Assembly (NCBI GenBank): GCA_021775255.1 | Contig: JAJFIA010000019.1 | Span: 1 to 64,000 of the forward strand | Length of the DNA stretch: 64,000 nucleotides | DNA from: Roseovarius sp. | GTDB taxonomy: Bacteria > Pseudomonadota > Alphaproteobacteria > Rhodobacterales > Rhodobacteraceae | Direction of reading: 5' to 3' | Shown here: in pieces, positions 8,959 through 18,118 of the stretch | Layout of the letters: each line of letters begins with the position of its first letter | How positions within the stretch are numbered: position 1 is the stretch's first letter | Translations under genes and position numbers: made by a program | Notes under the pieces: model-generated | Told to the model about the DNA's origin: nothing | Seen by the model: only the letters and a program-made list of their open reading frames with translations | The model's database searches: none

Positions 8959-9771
8959 TCAGACCATGGCGAAAATACGCGCAGGGCCGCCGGTGCCGCC
9001 GCGATGCTTGGGTGCGCCGATAATAACCGAGGCCCCCGCCGCAGGCAGCTTATCGAGATTGGCCAGGCATTCGATGCCAAAGCGCCCGGCGGGCAGCCAG
9101 GCATAATGGGTAGCAAAATCGGCTGATTTGCCGTGATCGAGTGACAATGTATCAACCCCAATGGATTGCGCGCCGGTTTCCAGAAGCATCTGCGCTGCCT
9201 CCACATGGAAGCCGGGGAAATGCATCACATTGTCCTTGGCATTGCGAAATCCATCGCCTTCGGCCTTGCCTGACCATCCTGAATGCATCGCCACACAGGC
9301 GTTATCGGGAATGTCACCATTGGCGGCGACCCAGGCCTTGATGTCATCGGGCGTAACCTGCGCATCGGCATCCTCAGCCGCACGCGCGGCAATATCAATG
9401 ATGCACAACGGCGCAACAAGGCTGCTGACGGGGATCTGTTCAACCGTGGCCCCATCGGCCGAGAAATGATACGGCGCGTCAATATGGGTGCCGGTATGTT
9501 CATTGAGGTCCATGGTCATCAGGTTGAAGCCATTATCGGCGAAGTTGAATTTTTGTTTCAGCTCGATCCCCGGCGCGCCAAAATACGTGGGGAAACCGGC
9601 ATGCAGGTCATGGGTCAGATCCTCAACATGGCTTTGTCCGGCAGCCAGAGCAGGCGGGGCCATAGCCGTTCCAAGTGCTGCCGCCGCACCGACCGCCGCC
9701 GAGGTTGTGAAAAATTCCCGCCGTGACAGCATCTTGTTTTTTACGGCATTCATCACACATGCATCACACAT
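8959..9771 (-). CDS. Tat-exported cyclase-family (kynurenine formamidase-like) metal hydrolase
   Basis: A 270-residue protein of the cyclase superfamily that includes kynurenine formamidases. The metal-binding signature HTGTHIDAPYH spans His92, His96, Asp98 and His102. The N-terminus carries a twin-arginine signal (SRREFF followed by AAVGAAAALGTAMAPPALA), so the folded protein is probably exported to the periplasm, unlike cytoplasmic tryptophan-pathway formamidases. A small Cys-containing leader (MCDACVMNAV) precedes the Tat motif; I have seen this pattern in roseobacter homologues. Substrate unknown; ring-opening or deformylating hydrolysis is the family expectation. It has its own upstream region shared with the divergent DUF1523 gene. 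Confidence 0.8.
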   Translation of the reverse strand: MCDACVMNAVKNKMLSRREFFTTSAAVGAAAALGTAMAPPALAAGQSHVEDLTHDLHAGFPTYFGAPGIELKQKFNFADNGFNLMTMDLNEHTGTHIDAPYHFSADGATVEQIPVSSLVAPLCIIDIAARAAEDADAQVTPDDIKAWVAANGDIPDNACVAMHSGWSGKAEGDGFRNAKDNVMHFPGFHVEAAQMLLETGAQSIGVDTLSLDHGKSADFATHYAWLPAGRFGIECLANLDKLPAAGASVIIGAPKHRGGTGGPARIFAMV

Positions 9772-9893
9772 AGTTTTCTCCCATTCAATTTTGATTGTAG
9801 ACTGGGAAAAGGTAACACGGGTTCCGAAAGATGCGAGAAAAATCTTGAGCCTGTCCGGTTGGTGGCATGAAATGGCAGAAAAAGGCGGGTTTG

Positions 9894-10463
9894 ATGGTCT
9901 ATATTAAATGGGGATTGCGGGTGCTGATCTTATTGATCGTCGGGGCGTTCCTGCATTATACCCTGCCGCAGCATGATGTGGCGCGTATCACCGACACCTA
10001 TTCGCGCATATCGCCGATCAAATATCCTATATTCTGGTCAAATGAGGCTGCGGGCGGCACAACCGCGCGGGGCCGCGATGTTTTCATGATTGAAACCTTT
10101 GGCACCAACGACAAGCCGATGATCTACCGCAATGAAGATACCGATTGGGGCTGGCCGCCCTATTTCAAGTTCGATACCGCGAACCTGCAGGCGGATGCCT
10201 CGAATCTGGTGTCTACAGCCGCCGATCCGCAATGGGTGATGGTGCGGCATTACGGCTGGCGCAGTAAGCTTTTGTCAATCTATCCAAATGCCATTTCGAT
10301 CTGGCCGGTAGAAGGCCCCGATGTGCGGATCATTCCGTGGTTCAAGATTGCCTTCCTGACAGTTCTGGCCGGGCTCTATTGGGGCATCCGCGTGCGCTGG
10401 ATCAGGTTCCGCGAGAGGCGGATCAAGCCGGTCTACGACGAATGGACAGATGGCTGGGGGTGA
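9894..10463 (+). CDS. DUF1523-family membrane protein
   Basis: I choose the ATG at 9894 (MVYIKWGLRVLILLIVG) because AAAGGCGGG sits 4 nt upstream and the protein then starts directly with a transmembrane helix; the ATG at 9867 would add nine residues. The protein is 189 residues. After the first helix come FLHYTLPQHDVARITDTY and a soluble domain rich in Trp and Tyr, then a second helix near residues 140-160 (WFKIAFLTVLAGLYWGI). This arrangement matches DUF1523, a family common in Rhodobacterales with no known function. It stands alone between the divergent cyclase gene and the convergent soeC. Confidence 0.75.
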   Translation: MVYIKWGLRVLILLIVGAFLHYTLPQHDVARITDTYSRISPIKYPIFWSNEAAGGTTARGRDVFMIETFGTNDKPMIYRNEDTDWGWPPYFKFDTANLQADASNLVSTAADPQWVMVRHYGWRSKLLSIYPNAISIWPVEGPDVRIIPWFKIAFLTVLAGLYWGIRVRWIRFRERRIKPVYDEWTDGWG

Positions 10464-10503
10464 GGCCCGAAAAAGAAACGCTCCGGGGGAGCGTTTCCGG
10501 GCC
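10464..10503. terminator. Stem-loop between convergent genes
   Basis: A hairpin right after the DUF1523 stop: AAACGCTCC (10476-10484), a three-base loop, and GGAGCGTTT (10488-10496), with outer GGCCC/GGGCC (10464-10468, 10499-10503) able to extend it. There is no strong T-run, but A-rich sequence precedes the stem, so it could act in both directions for this gene and for soeC. Confidence 0.55.
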
Positions 10504-10554
10504 GAACGGGCGGAGCGCCAGGCCTGCTCATCCGCCCTTACAGGCGGCCTCGCT

Positions 10555-11427
10555 TCACCGTTTGCCGTAATACAGGCCCACCACATGCTCGGCCTCGGCA
10601 AAGAACAGCCAGCGTGATGTGGCAATCCCCGCCAGATGGCTCAGCACGGCCAGCGCCGCCAGAGCATGACCAAACGGCAGCAAAATCAACAGCACAGGCA
10701 GGGCATAGCCAAGCACAAATGCTATCACCCGCAGTTTGATGGCATGCTTGCGCCCAACCTGATAGACCAGTTCACGCAGCAGATAATTTGTGCCGGTATG
10801 CGGCGGCTCAAAGGCACGCACCCTGCCGATTTTACCCAGCCCGGTGGCCGTGGCCATATCTGTGCCGCTTTGCATCAAAGCCAGATCGCCGCGTGTCCAC
10901 CAGATCAGTTGAATAATTGCGGCGATGGGCAGCAAAACCTGCGCCTCAGTGATCTGACCGGCAAGCAATGCGCCGCCTGAGATTGAGATCGCCAGCAAAA
11001 GCGCCGGTGTCAGGATGCTGTTCCAGCGCGGCACGGTTTTAAGCTGGGCATAAATCATCGACGTGGCATAAACTGTCAACACCGATAACACCGCGCCAAT
11101 CCAGCCCAGAACCATGATGCGTATATCAAAGAAAATCAGCAATCCGGCATAGGCCCCCATGACCAGCAAAGCCGCGACCGCCGCCACGCCTTCGCGGCTG
11201 AGCCAGCTTGAGCGCCATTGACTGAAGGCTTTCATCGCGCGTTCAGGATGACCAAGGTGGAAGGTGGAGGCCAAAAGCCCGCCAACCGCCAGCAGATAGG
11301 CCACGGCAAAGAAGGCAAATGCGACCCAGCCGGTGACATCCGGCAGACCAAATCCAAGCCATGCCAGAAGGCCAAACCCGAGGCCCGAGCAGGTTGTGAA
11401 AATGATAACTGAAGGGGACGGATGCAT
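10555..11427 (-). CDS. soeC: DmsC/NrfD-type membrane anchor of sulfite dehydrogenase
   Basis: A 290-residue polytopic membrane protein of the DmsC family with about eight hydrophobic helices and no soluble domain. In such complexes this subunit anchors the Mo and Fe-S subunits on the cytoplasmic membrane and passes electrons to quinone. Its ATG overlaps the soeB stop by one base (TAATG), so the two genes are co-translated. Placement behind soeA and soeB and downstream of xsc-pta favours the sulfite-oxidising SoeABC complex over DMSO reductase. Residues such as HLGHPERAMKAF are typical of DmsC. The specific soeC name rests on context. Confidence 0.8.
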   Translation of the reverse strand: MHPSPSVIIFTTCSGLGFGLLAWLGFGLPDVTGWVAFAFFAVAYLLAVGGLLASTFHLGHPERAMKAFSQWRSSWLSREGVAAVAALLVMGAYAGLLIFFDIRIMVLGWIGAVLSVLTVYATSMIYAQLKTVPRWNSILTPALLLAISISGGALLAGQITEAQVLLPIAAIIQLIWWTRGDLALMQSGTDMATATGLGKIGRVRAFEPPHTGTNYLLRELVYQVGRKHAIKLRVIAFVLGYALPVLLILLPFGHALAALAVLSHLAGIATSRWLFFAEAEHVVGLYYGKR

Positions 11428-12173
11428 TATATTTTCTCCAGCGCTTTATCGAGCCAACCCAGGAAGCCCTTGGGCTCTTGCACCACCGGCTCAAGGAAAG
11501 GCGCCAGAATATCAATCTGGTCGATCTCATCTTTGGGCCGCGGGGGCAGGTATTTGTTCACGGGGTTAGTGCCCTGCTCGGGCATCAGATCCATGCCGCC
11601 CCGCTCGGCAGTAAGCTGTGAGACATGGCTTTCAGGATCGTTGAAATCGCCAAAATGCCGGGCCCCTGCCGGGCAGGTGCGCACGCAGGCGGGAACACGG
11701 TCAATTTCGGGCAGGTTTTCATTATAAATCCGGTCCACACAAAGGGTGCATTTCTTCATCACGCCCTCTGCGGCGTCCATCTCACGCGCCCCATAAGGAC
11801 AGGCCCAGGCACAAAGGCCACAGCCGATGCAATCTGATTCGTTGACCAGAACAATGCCGTCTTCAGCGCGCTTATAGCTCGCCCCGGTGGGGCAGACGGT
11901 CACACAAGGCGCGTCTTCGCAATGCAGGCAGGATTTGGGAAAATGCACGAGCTGCGCAGCGCCAACCTCGGGCTGCACCTCGTAGCTGTGTACCCGGTTG
12001 AGGAATGTGCCTGACGGGTTGGCACCGTATGGGTCCTGATCCGACAGCGGCGCGCCATAGTTTTCGGTATTCCAGCCTTTACAGGAGATCACGCAGGCAT
12101 GACAGCCGACGCAAGTATCAAGATCAATCACAAGACCAAGCTTGCGGGTGGTCGTCTCGGGAAGCATTGTCAT
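11427..12173 (-). CDS. soeB: Four-cluster 4Fe-4S subunit of sulfite dehydrogenase
   Basis: I start at the ATG at 12173 (MTMLPETTTRKLG), preceded by GGAGATCAAA. The 248-residue protein has four cysteine groups typical of DmsB-type electron-transfer subunits: CVGCHACVISC near the N-terminus, CLHCEDAPCVTVCP, CIGCGLCAWACP and CTLCVDRI with CVRTCP. It would carry electrons from the molybdenum site in SoeA to the membrane subunit SoeC. There is no signal peptide, consistent with a cytoplasmic-facing complex. It lies between soeA (82 bp upstream) and soeC (1-bp overlap). Confidence 0.85.
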   Translation of the reverse strand: MTMLPETTTRKLGLVIDLDTCVGCHACVISCKGWNTENYGAPLSDQDPYGANPSGTFLNRVHSYEVQPEVGAAQLVHFPKSCLHCEDAPCVTVCPTGASYKRAEDGIVLVNESDCIGCGLCAWACPYGAREMDAAEGVMKKCTLCVDRIYNENLPEIDRVPACVRTCPAGARHFGDFNDPESHVSQLTAERGGMDLMPEQGTNPVNKYLPPRPKDEIDQIDILAPFLEPVVQEPKGFLGWLDKALEKI

Positions 12174-12200
12174 TTTGATCTCCGATGAAGGACTGTGCTG

Positions 12201-12249
12201 CAAAAGTTTTGAACTAAACTTTTGGCAAAACTTTTTTTAAAAGTTTTGG
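12201..12249. repeat. AT-rich inverted repeats between soeA and soeB
   Basis: The 82-bp gap between soeA and soeB contains iterated AAAAGTTT/AAACTTTT blocks. The strongest is a perfect 10-bp stem, CAAAACTTTT (12226-12235) and AAAAGTTTTG (12239-12248), with a 3-nt loop. A further CAAAAGTTTTG copy is at 12201-12211. It could be an mRNA-processing or attenuation site that sets different levels of soeA and soeBC. Confidence 0.6.
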
Positions 12250-12255
12250 TAGCGA

Positions 12256-15078
12256 TCATTTGCCAACCTTCCATTTCAATTCATCCGGCCCTTGCCCAAC
12301 CGGCGATTTGATCCGGTCGAATGCAGGTTGGCATTCATCCGGTGCATTGGTTCTTTCAATCTTGACCCGCAAATCAAACCACGCCGCCTGACCGGTAATC
12401 GGATCAGAGTTTGACCATCTCATCCCATCGCCTTTGGGCGGCAGCAGTTCATGAATGAGGTGATTGAGCAGAAAGCCTTTGCTGGCTTCGGGGGCATCCT
12501 CAGACAATGCCCATGTGCCTTTGCGTTTGCCAATCGCATTCCATGTCCAGATGGTGTTTTCATTCAAGGCCGCCATATGGGCGACCGGCACGGTTATTGT
12601 CCCATGAATGGATGAGACCTTAGCCCAATCGCCATCGGTAAAGCCATTTGCCTCCCAGATTTTGGTGGGCACATAAAGCGGGTTGCGCCCGTGCAACTGC
12701 CGCAGCCATGCGTTTTGTGTGCCCCATGAATGATACATCGCCATCGGTCGTTGCGTGAGCGCGTGAACGGGATATTCATCCAAATCCACCTGGGCATCTT
12801 CAAGCGGTGCGTACCAGATCGGCAGCGGGTCCATGGTGGTTTTGATCTGATCGCGCAGATGATCGGGCGGTTGTCGATCCCCGTGGCCTTCGGCAGCGAG
12901 CTGAAACCGGCGCATTGGCTCGGAATAGAGCTGAAACAGATAGGGCTGCGGGCTGTCATAGATGCCGGTTTTTACCGCCCATTCCTGATAGGCAGTGTTC
13001 CATGGCTTGTAATAGCTGGCATTCTCAGGGATGTGATGCACGGCAAAGCCGCCGTTTTCGATATAGCGCTCAAGCTGATCCGGATTGACCTCACCACGGC
13101 CAAATTCTGTGCCATCGCCGCGAAAGCCCGCCAAGGGGCCAATGCCGGGGCGGCGTTCATGATTGACGATGTAATCGGCGTAATCAGCCCATTTGGCTTT
13201 GCCATCCTCATCGGTAAATCCGGGCAGGTTCAAACGGTTGGCCAGATCAATCAAGACGGATTGGAAGCCGCGCACATCGCGGTCAGGCTCGATCACCGGC
13301 CAGCGGATCGCGTCGGCGGCACCGTCGGCCTCGCAAATCGGGCGATCCAGCAGGCTGATGCAATCATGGCGCTCCAGATAGGTGGTATCGGGCAGGATCA
13401 GATCGGCATAGGCGACCATTTCCGATGAATAGGCATCGGAATAGATGATATGCGGGATGACATAATCACCATTTTCATCTTTATCGGTCAGCATCTCCAT
13501 CACGCCGCCGGTATTCATCGACGAATTCCACGACATGTTGGCCATATACATGAACAGCGTGTCGATTTTATAAGGATCCCCCGCATGGGCGTTTGAGATC
13601 ACCATATGCATCAACCCGTGGCTGGACATCGGGTTTTCCCAGGTAAACGCCTTGTCGATCCGCGCCGGGCTACCGTCATCCTTGAGTGCCAGATCATCCG
13701 GCCCCCGCACAAAACCCAGATGCGGACCGTTTAGCGCGCTGTCGGGATTCACCCCAAAATGCGGTTTGGGATGCGCCTCGACCGGTTTGGGATAGGGCGG
13801 CTTGAACCGAAAACCGCCGGGCACTTCGACACTGCCCAGAATGATTTGCAGGATATGCAGGGCGCGGCAGGTCTGAAAGCCATTTGAGTGCGCACTGACA
13901 CCGCGCATGGAGTGGAAGCTCACCGGGCGGCCAATCATTTTTTTATGCTTTTCGCCGCGAAAATCTATCCATGCGATATCAAGCTCAATCGCTTCATCAA
14001 ATGCCACGCGCGCCAGCTCGGACGCGATGGCGCGGATTTTTCCGGGCTTGATGCCGCAACGCTCAGATACGGCCTCGGGCGCGTATTGCGCATCAAGATA
14101 GCGCTCGGCCATCAGGTGCATGACAGGGCGATGGGTGATACCGTCGTGGCGATAAGTGGCATGCAAATCCGGGCGCACACCGGGCTTATCAAACGCCGTG
14201 AGCTTACCGGTTTTGCGGTCAATCACCTGTGGTTTGCCGTCTTTGTTGCGCAAAAACAAGCCAAATTCGGGCGAGCTTTCATCGCCGTTCAACAAAACCG
14301 GCGCGTTGGTGTAGCGCGCCAGATAATCCAGATCAATTTTGCCGGCCTTCATCAGCTCATGAACAAGCGACAGGATAAACAGCCCGTCGGTGCCCGGTGT
14401 GATCCCCACCCAATCATCCGCCACGGCATTATAGCCCGAGCGGATAGGATTAACCCCAATGACCCGCGCGCCCCGCGCTTTGATCTTGCCCAGCCCCATT
14501 TTGATCGGGTTGCTGTCGTGATCCTCGGCCACGCCAAACAGCATGAAAAGCTTGGTATGATCCCAATCGGGCTGACCAAATTCCCAGAATGAGCCGCCCA
14601 TGGTGTAAATGCCGCCCGCCGCCATGTTGACCGAGCAAAACCCGCCATGGGCCGCGTAATTTTGCGTGCCAAAGTTCTGCGCCCAAAAGCTGGTGAAGGA
14701 TTGTGACTGATCGCGACCGGTGAAAAACGCGAGCTTTTCAGGGTTTTCATGGCGAATCGGGCCAAGCCAGCCGGTGGCGATATCCAGCGCCTCATCCAAG
14801 CTTATTTCCTCAAATTCGCCCGAGCCACGCGGGCCAACCCGTTTAAGCGGCGCGCGCAAACGCGACGGCGCATTGACCTGCATGATGCCCGCAGAGCCCT
14901 TGGCACAAAGCACACCCTTGTTGACCGGATGATCGCGGTTGCCTTCGATATAAGCCACCTTGCCATCCTTCATATGCACATTGATGCCACAGCGGCAGGC
15001 ACACATGTAACAGGTGGTTTGGCGTATCTCATCCGAGACCTTCGGTGAGGTCTCAATCTTTGGCTGGTGATGGGTCAT
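12256..15078 (-). CDS. soeA: Molybdopterin oxidoreductase, catalytic subunit of sulfite dehydrogenase
   Basis: A 940-residue molybdopterin guanine dinucleotide enzyme of the DMSO-reductase family. The N-terminal [4Fe-4S] motif is CYMCACRC (CxxCxxxC) with the fourth Cys in GVLCAKGSAG. The conserved blocks FGVAEDHDSNP and VIGVNPIRSGYN belong to the pterin-binding region, and a molydop-binding domain is at the C-terminus (HALTQRPMAMYHSWGTQNAWL). There is no Tat signal, which argues against a periplasmic DMSO reductase and fits cytoplasmic SoeA. The upstream xsc and pta genes release sulfite, the natural substrate. GGGAAGAA precedes the ATG. It may have its own promoter in the 117-bp gap after pta. 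A different oxyanion substrate is possible. Confidence 0.85.
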   Translation of the reverse strand: MTHHQPKIETSPKVSDEIRQTTCYMCACRCGINVHMKDGKVAYIEGNRDHPVNKGVLCAKGSAGIMQVNAPSRLRAPLKRVGPRGSGEFEEISLDEALDIATGWLGPIRHENPEKLAFFTGRDQSQSFTSFWAQNFGTQNYAAHGGFCSVNMAAGGIYTMGGSFWEFGQPDWDHTKLFMLFGVAEDHDSNPIKMGLGKIKARGARVIGVNPIRSGYNAVADDWVGITPGTDGLFILSLVHELMKAGKIDLDYLARYTNAPVLLNGDESSPEFGLFLRNKDGKPQVIDRKTGKLTAFDKPGVRPDLHATYRHDGITHRPVMHLMAERYLDAQYAPEAVSERCGIKPGKIRAIASELARVAFDEAIELDIAWIDFRGEKHKKMIGRPVSFHSMRGVSAHSNGFQTCRALHILQIILGSVEVPGGFRFKPPYPKPVEAHPKPHFGVNPDSALNGPHLGFVRGPDDLALKDDGSPARIDKAFTWENPMSSHGLMHMVISNAHAGDPYKIDTLFMYMANMSWNSSMNTGGVMEMLTDKDENGDYVIPHIIYSDAYSSEMVAYADLILPDTTYLERHDCISLLDRPICEADGAADAIRWPVIEPDRDVRGFQSVLIDLANRLNLPGFTDEDGKAKWADYADYIVNHERRPGIGPLAGFRGDGTEFGRGEVNPDQLERYIENGGFAVHHIPENASYYKPWNTAYQEWAVKTGIYDSPQPYLFQLYSEPMRRFQLAAEGHGDRQPPDHLRDQIKTTMDPLPIWYAPLEDAQVDLDEYPVHALTQRPMAMYHSWGTQNAWLRQLHGRNPLYVPTKIWEANGFTDGDWAKVSSIHGTITVPVAHMAALNENTIWTWNAIGKRKGTWALSEDAPEASKGFLLNHLIHELLPPKGDGMRWSNSDPITGQAAWFDLRVKIERTNAPDECQPAFDRIKSPVGQGPDELKWKVGK

Positions 15079-15195
15079 GAATTCTTCCCTGTCTTCGCTC
15101 GGTGCAGGTTAGGACAGATTTCACGCCCCTGCGACCGTTTTCTTGTTTAACTGGGTTTGGTGGAAAATTATTCCGTTCAGCCATATCAGATACGA

Positions 15196-16212
15196 CTATT
15201 TTTTTGTTAAATTGCTGGCCTGAAGCAGGGTAACGGCGATCATCTGAGTGACATCTTCCGCTGAACACCCGCGCGACAGATCATTGGCGGGCTTTGCCAG
15301 CCCCTGCAGGATCGGGCCTATGGCGGCATACCCGCCCAGTCTTTGGGTCATTTTATAGCCGATATTGCCCGCATCAAGATTGGGGAAAATCAGCACATTG
15401 GCCTGCCCCGCCACCTCTGATCCCGGTGCTTTGCCTGCTCCGACAACGGGCACAAAAGCCGCGTCAAACTGTAATTCTCCATCAATTTGCAGATCAGGAT
15501 GCGCGGCGCGCAGCTTTGCTGTGGCCTCAGACACCTTGGTCACATTGCCATGGGCGGCGCTGCCTTTGGTCGAGAAAGACAGCATGGCGATCTTTGGCTC
15601 TTGTCGCAGCAACGCCCGGCATGAGATGGCAGAGGCACTGGCAATCGCCACCAGATCATCCGCCGTGGGATCAATCACTAGCCCGCAATCGGAATAGAGC
15701 ATGGCGCGTGCATGAGGCGTGGCATTTTCCGGCGGATACATCAGGAAAAAGCTGGAAACCATCGGGGCATCCGGCGCTTTGCCAATCACCTGAAGGGCGG
15801 CGCGCACCACATCTGGCGTGGCGGCGACAGCGCCGCCAACCGTGCCTGCGGCATGGCCCATCCGCACCAGCATGGCGGCATAGATCAGCGGGGTTTGCAC
15901 AGCTTTGCGGGCAGTATCCGCATTCACACCTTTATGGCGGCGCAGGTCATGAAAGGCGGTTGAAAGCTCATCACTCAAGGGCGATGTGGCGGGATCGTGA
16001 ATGGTTATGCCACCGCCCTCAGCGGCATCCTGCGCTTCAAGCCCCGCGCGGATGTCATTGGCATCGCCGATTAAGATCACATCGGCAATCCCGGCATGAC
16101 GCGCGGCCAGCGCCCCCGCGATAATGCGGGGATCCTGGCCTTCGCTTAGGGCAACAACCGGGCGCGTGGCCGGGGGCTGGGAGAGCAGCAGATCAAGCGG
16201 TGTGAGTGTCAT
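15196..16212 (-). CDS. pta: Phosphate acetyltransferase
   Basis: A 338-residue PTA_PTB-family enzyme that converts acetyl phosphate and CoA to acetyl-CoA. I take the ATG at 16212 (MTLTPLDLLLSQPP) because GGGAG sits 8 nt upstream; in-frame starts at 16227 (ATG) and 16230 (TTG) are also possible. Family blocks include VALSEGQDPRIIAGA, MLVRMGHAAGTVGGAVA, AMLYSDCGLVIDPT, IAMLSFSTKGSA and the C-terminal VLIFPNLDAGNIGYKMTQRL. It lies 21 bp behind xsc, the standard arrangement: Xsc makes acetyl phosphate, Pta recovers it as acetyl-CoA. The short form, without the extra N-terminal domain of E. coli Pta, is usual beside xsc. Confidence 0.93.
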   Translation of the reverse strand: MTLTPLDLLLSQPPATRPVVALSEGQDPRIIAGALAARHAGIADVILIGDANDIRAGLEAQDAAEGGGITIHDPATSPLSDELSTAFHDLRRHKGVNADTARKAVQTPLIYAAMLVRMGHAAGTVGGAVAATPDVVRAALQVIGKAPDAPMVSSFFLMYPPENATPHARAMLYSDCGLVIDPTADDLVAIASASAISCRALLRQEPKIAMLSFSTKGSAAHGNVTKVSEATAKLRAAHPDLQIDGELQFDAAFVPVVGAGKAPGSEVAGQANVLIFPNLDAGNIGYKMTQRLGGYAAIGPILQGLAKPANDLSRGCSAEDVTQMIAVTLLQASNLTKK

Positions 16213-16233
16213 CTGCTGCGCTCCCATCAACCC

Positions 16234-18006
16234 TCAGACTTTCTGCGGGCGCATATCCGCGGCGCTGATACCGGCCACGGCAACCGGCGCTTTCATCGCG
16301 TCACGGCGGAAGGGTTCGCCCAGTTCCTGATTGATCATCGCCTCGATCAGGGTGGTTTTGCCGGCCATCTGATCCTTGATCGCCTGATCAAGCGCGGCGG
16401 TCAGCTCGTCCATGGTGCGGGCAATAACGCCATGCAGCCCGCAGGCCTGTGCGATGCCCGCATAGGATACCTGCTCATCCAGTTCGGTGCCGACAAAGTT
16501 ATCGGCATACCAAAGGGTCGAGTTGCGCTTTTCCGCGCCCCATTGGTAGTTGCGGAAAACGATCTGCGTCACGGCGGGCCATTCCTCGCGGCCTATTGCT
16601 GTGAGTTCTGTCACGGCAATCCCGAACGCGCCGTCACCGGAAAACCCCACAACCGGCACATCGGGGCAGCCAATCTTGGCGCCAATCACCGCGGGCAGGC
16701 CATAGCCGCAAGGGCCAAACAGGCCCGGCGCCAGGTATTTGCGGCCCTCTTCAAATGAAGGATAGGCATTGCCGATGGCGCAGTTGTTGCCAATGTCCGA
16801 GCTGATGATCGCATTCTTGGGCAGTGCGGCCTGAATGGCACGCCACGCCTTGCGCGGGCTGAGCCAGTCAGGCTTGGCCCCTCTGGCGCGCTCGTTCCAG
16901 GTGGTGCCGGGATCATCCTCTTCGTGATCCATCGAGGTCAGTTCCTGCGCCCATGAAGATTTTGTTTTGGCAATCAAGGCTTTGCGCTCTTCACGGCCCG
17001 CATCACCGGCCGTATCTGACAACCCGTCCATGATCGAATTGGCCACTTTTTTGGCATCGCCAATGATCCCGACAGTGACCTTTTTGGTCAGACCAATGCG
17101 ATCAGGGTTTATATCAACCTGAATGATCTTGGCCTGCGTGGGCCAGTAATCAATGCCGTAGCCGGGCAATGTTGAAAACGGATTAAGCCGCGTGCCAAGG
17201 GCCAGCACCACATCGGCTTTTGAGATCAGCTCCATCCCCGCCTTTGAGCCGTTATAGCCAAGTGGCCCGGCAAACATAGGGTGCGAACCGGGGAAGGCAT
17301 CATTATGCTGATAGCCCACGCATACAGGCGCATCAAGGCGTTCTGCCAGCTTGATCGTGTCGCCAATCGCGCCGCCCAAAACCACGCCGGCCCCATTGAG
17401 GATCACCGGGAATTTTGCGTTCGACAGCAGCTCGGCCGCCTGTTTGAGGGCTTCTTCGCCGCCCGAGGGGCGTTCAAACTCGACAATCTGCGGAAGCTCG
17501 ATGTCAATCACCTGTGTCCAGAAATCGCGCGGCACGTTGATCTGCGCCGGGGCAGAGGCGCGTTTGGCCTGTAAAATAACCCGGTTCAGGACTTCGGCCA
17601 TGCGGGTCGGATCACGCACCTCTTCCTGATAGGCGACGCAATCTGCGAACATGTTCATCTGTTCGATTTCCTGAAAGCCGCCCTGGCCGATGGTTTTATT
17701 GGCCGCCTGCGGCGTCACCAGCAGCACCGGCGAGTGATTCCAATAGGCGGTTTTCACGGCGGTGACAAAGTTCGAGATGCCCGGCCCGTTTTGCGCGATC
17801 ATCATCGACATTTTGCCAGTGGCGCGGGTGAAACCATCGGCCATCATCCCGCCCGAGCCTTCATGGGCGCAATCCCAGAAGGTGATTCCGGCCTTGGTGA
17901 AGATATCCGAAATCGGCATCATGGCTGAGCCGATAATGCCAAAAGCCTGATCAATTCCATGCATTTGCAGGGTTTTTACAAACGCCTCTTCGGTTGTCAT
18001 TTTCAT
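16234..18006 (-). CDS. xsc: Sulfoacetaldehyde acetyltransferase
   Basis: A 590-residue thiamine-diphosphate enzyme that cleaves sulfoacetaldehyde with phosphate to acetyl phosphate and sulfite. The N-terminal PYR domain has the catalytic Glu region (FWDCAHEGSGGMMADGFTRAT), and the C-terminal PP domain has the ThDP/Mg motif GFSGDGAFGIAVTEL followed by FRNYQWGAEKRNSTLWY. Length and motifs match the Xsc family rather than acetolactate synthase. AGGAG is 7 nt before the ATG. It is the first gene of an xsc-pta-soeABC block. The upstream gap holds two CTGG repeats 22 bp apart, probably TauR operators. Genes making sulfoacetaldehyde from taurine (tpa, tauXY) are not in the window. Confidence 0.95.
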   Translation of the reverse strand: MKMTTEEAFVKTLQMHGIDQAFGIIGSAMMPISDIFTKAGITFWDCAHEGSGGMMADGFTRATGKMSMMIAQNGPGISNFVTAVKTAYWNHSPVLLVTPQAANKTIGQGGFQEIEQMNMFADCVAYQEEVRDPTRMAEVLNRVILQAKRASAPAQINVPRDFWTQVIDIELPQIVEFERPSGGEEALKQAAELLSNAKFPVILNGAGVVLGGAIGDTIKLAERLDAPVCVGYQHNDAFPGSHPMFAGPLGYNGSKAGMELISKADVVLALGTRLNPFSTLPGYGIDYWPTQAKIIQVDINPDRIGLTKKVTVGIIGDAKKVANSIMDGLSDTAGDAGREERKALIAKTKSSWAQELTSMDHEEDDPGTTWNERARGAKPDWLSPRKAWRAIQAALPKNAIISSDIGNNCAIGNAYPSFEEGRKYLAPGLFGPCGYGLPAVIGAKIGCPDVPVVGFSGDGAFGIAVTELTAIGREEWPAVTQIVFRNYQWGAEKRNSTLWYADNFVGTELDEQVSYAGIAQACGLHGVIARTMDELTAALDQAIKDQMAGKTTLIEAMINQELGEPFRRDAMKAPVAVAGISAADMRPQKV

Positions 18007-18092
18007 CTGAGGGCTCCTGAGATAATATGTGATCGGGTTACCCCCCGACGGGCTGAGGCTGTTTTAGGAGGCTGTGCGAGTCGGGAATAGGG

Positions 18093-18118
18093 CCAGTTAC
18101 CCGCGCGAACTAGACCAG
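18093..18118 (-). promoter_or_regulatory. Putative TauR direct-repeat operator upstream of xsc
   Basis: On the minus strand, CTGGTCTAGTT begins at 18118 and CTGGCCCTATT at 18096, exactly 22 bp (two helical turns) apart and about 90-110 bp before the xsc ATG. They match the core CTGGACTTATT found before tauR at 8/11 and 9/11 positions. The first copy includes the tauR stop codon. From memory, Rhodobacter capsulatus TauR binds CTGGACTTA-type direct repeats. Confidence 0.55.

Noticed and set aside
10555..15078. Mo-enzyme operon as a DMSO or thiosulfate reductase
   Set aside because: The catalytic subunit has no Tat signal and the genes follow xsc-pta, which releases sulfite; SoeABC explains both facts better. 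The choice is by context, not by experiment.
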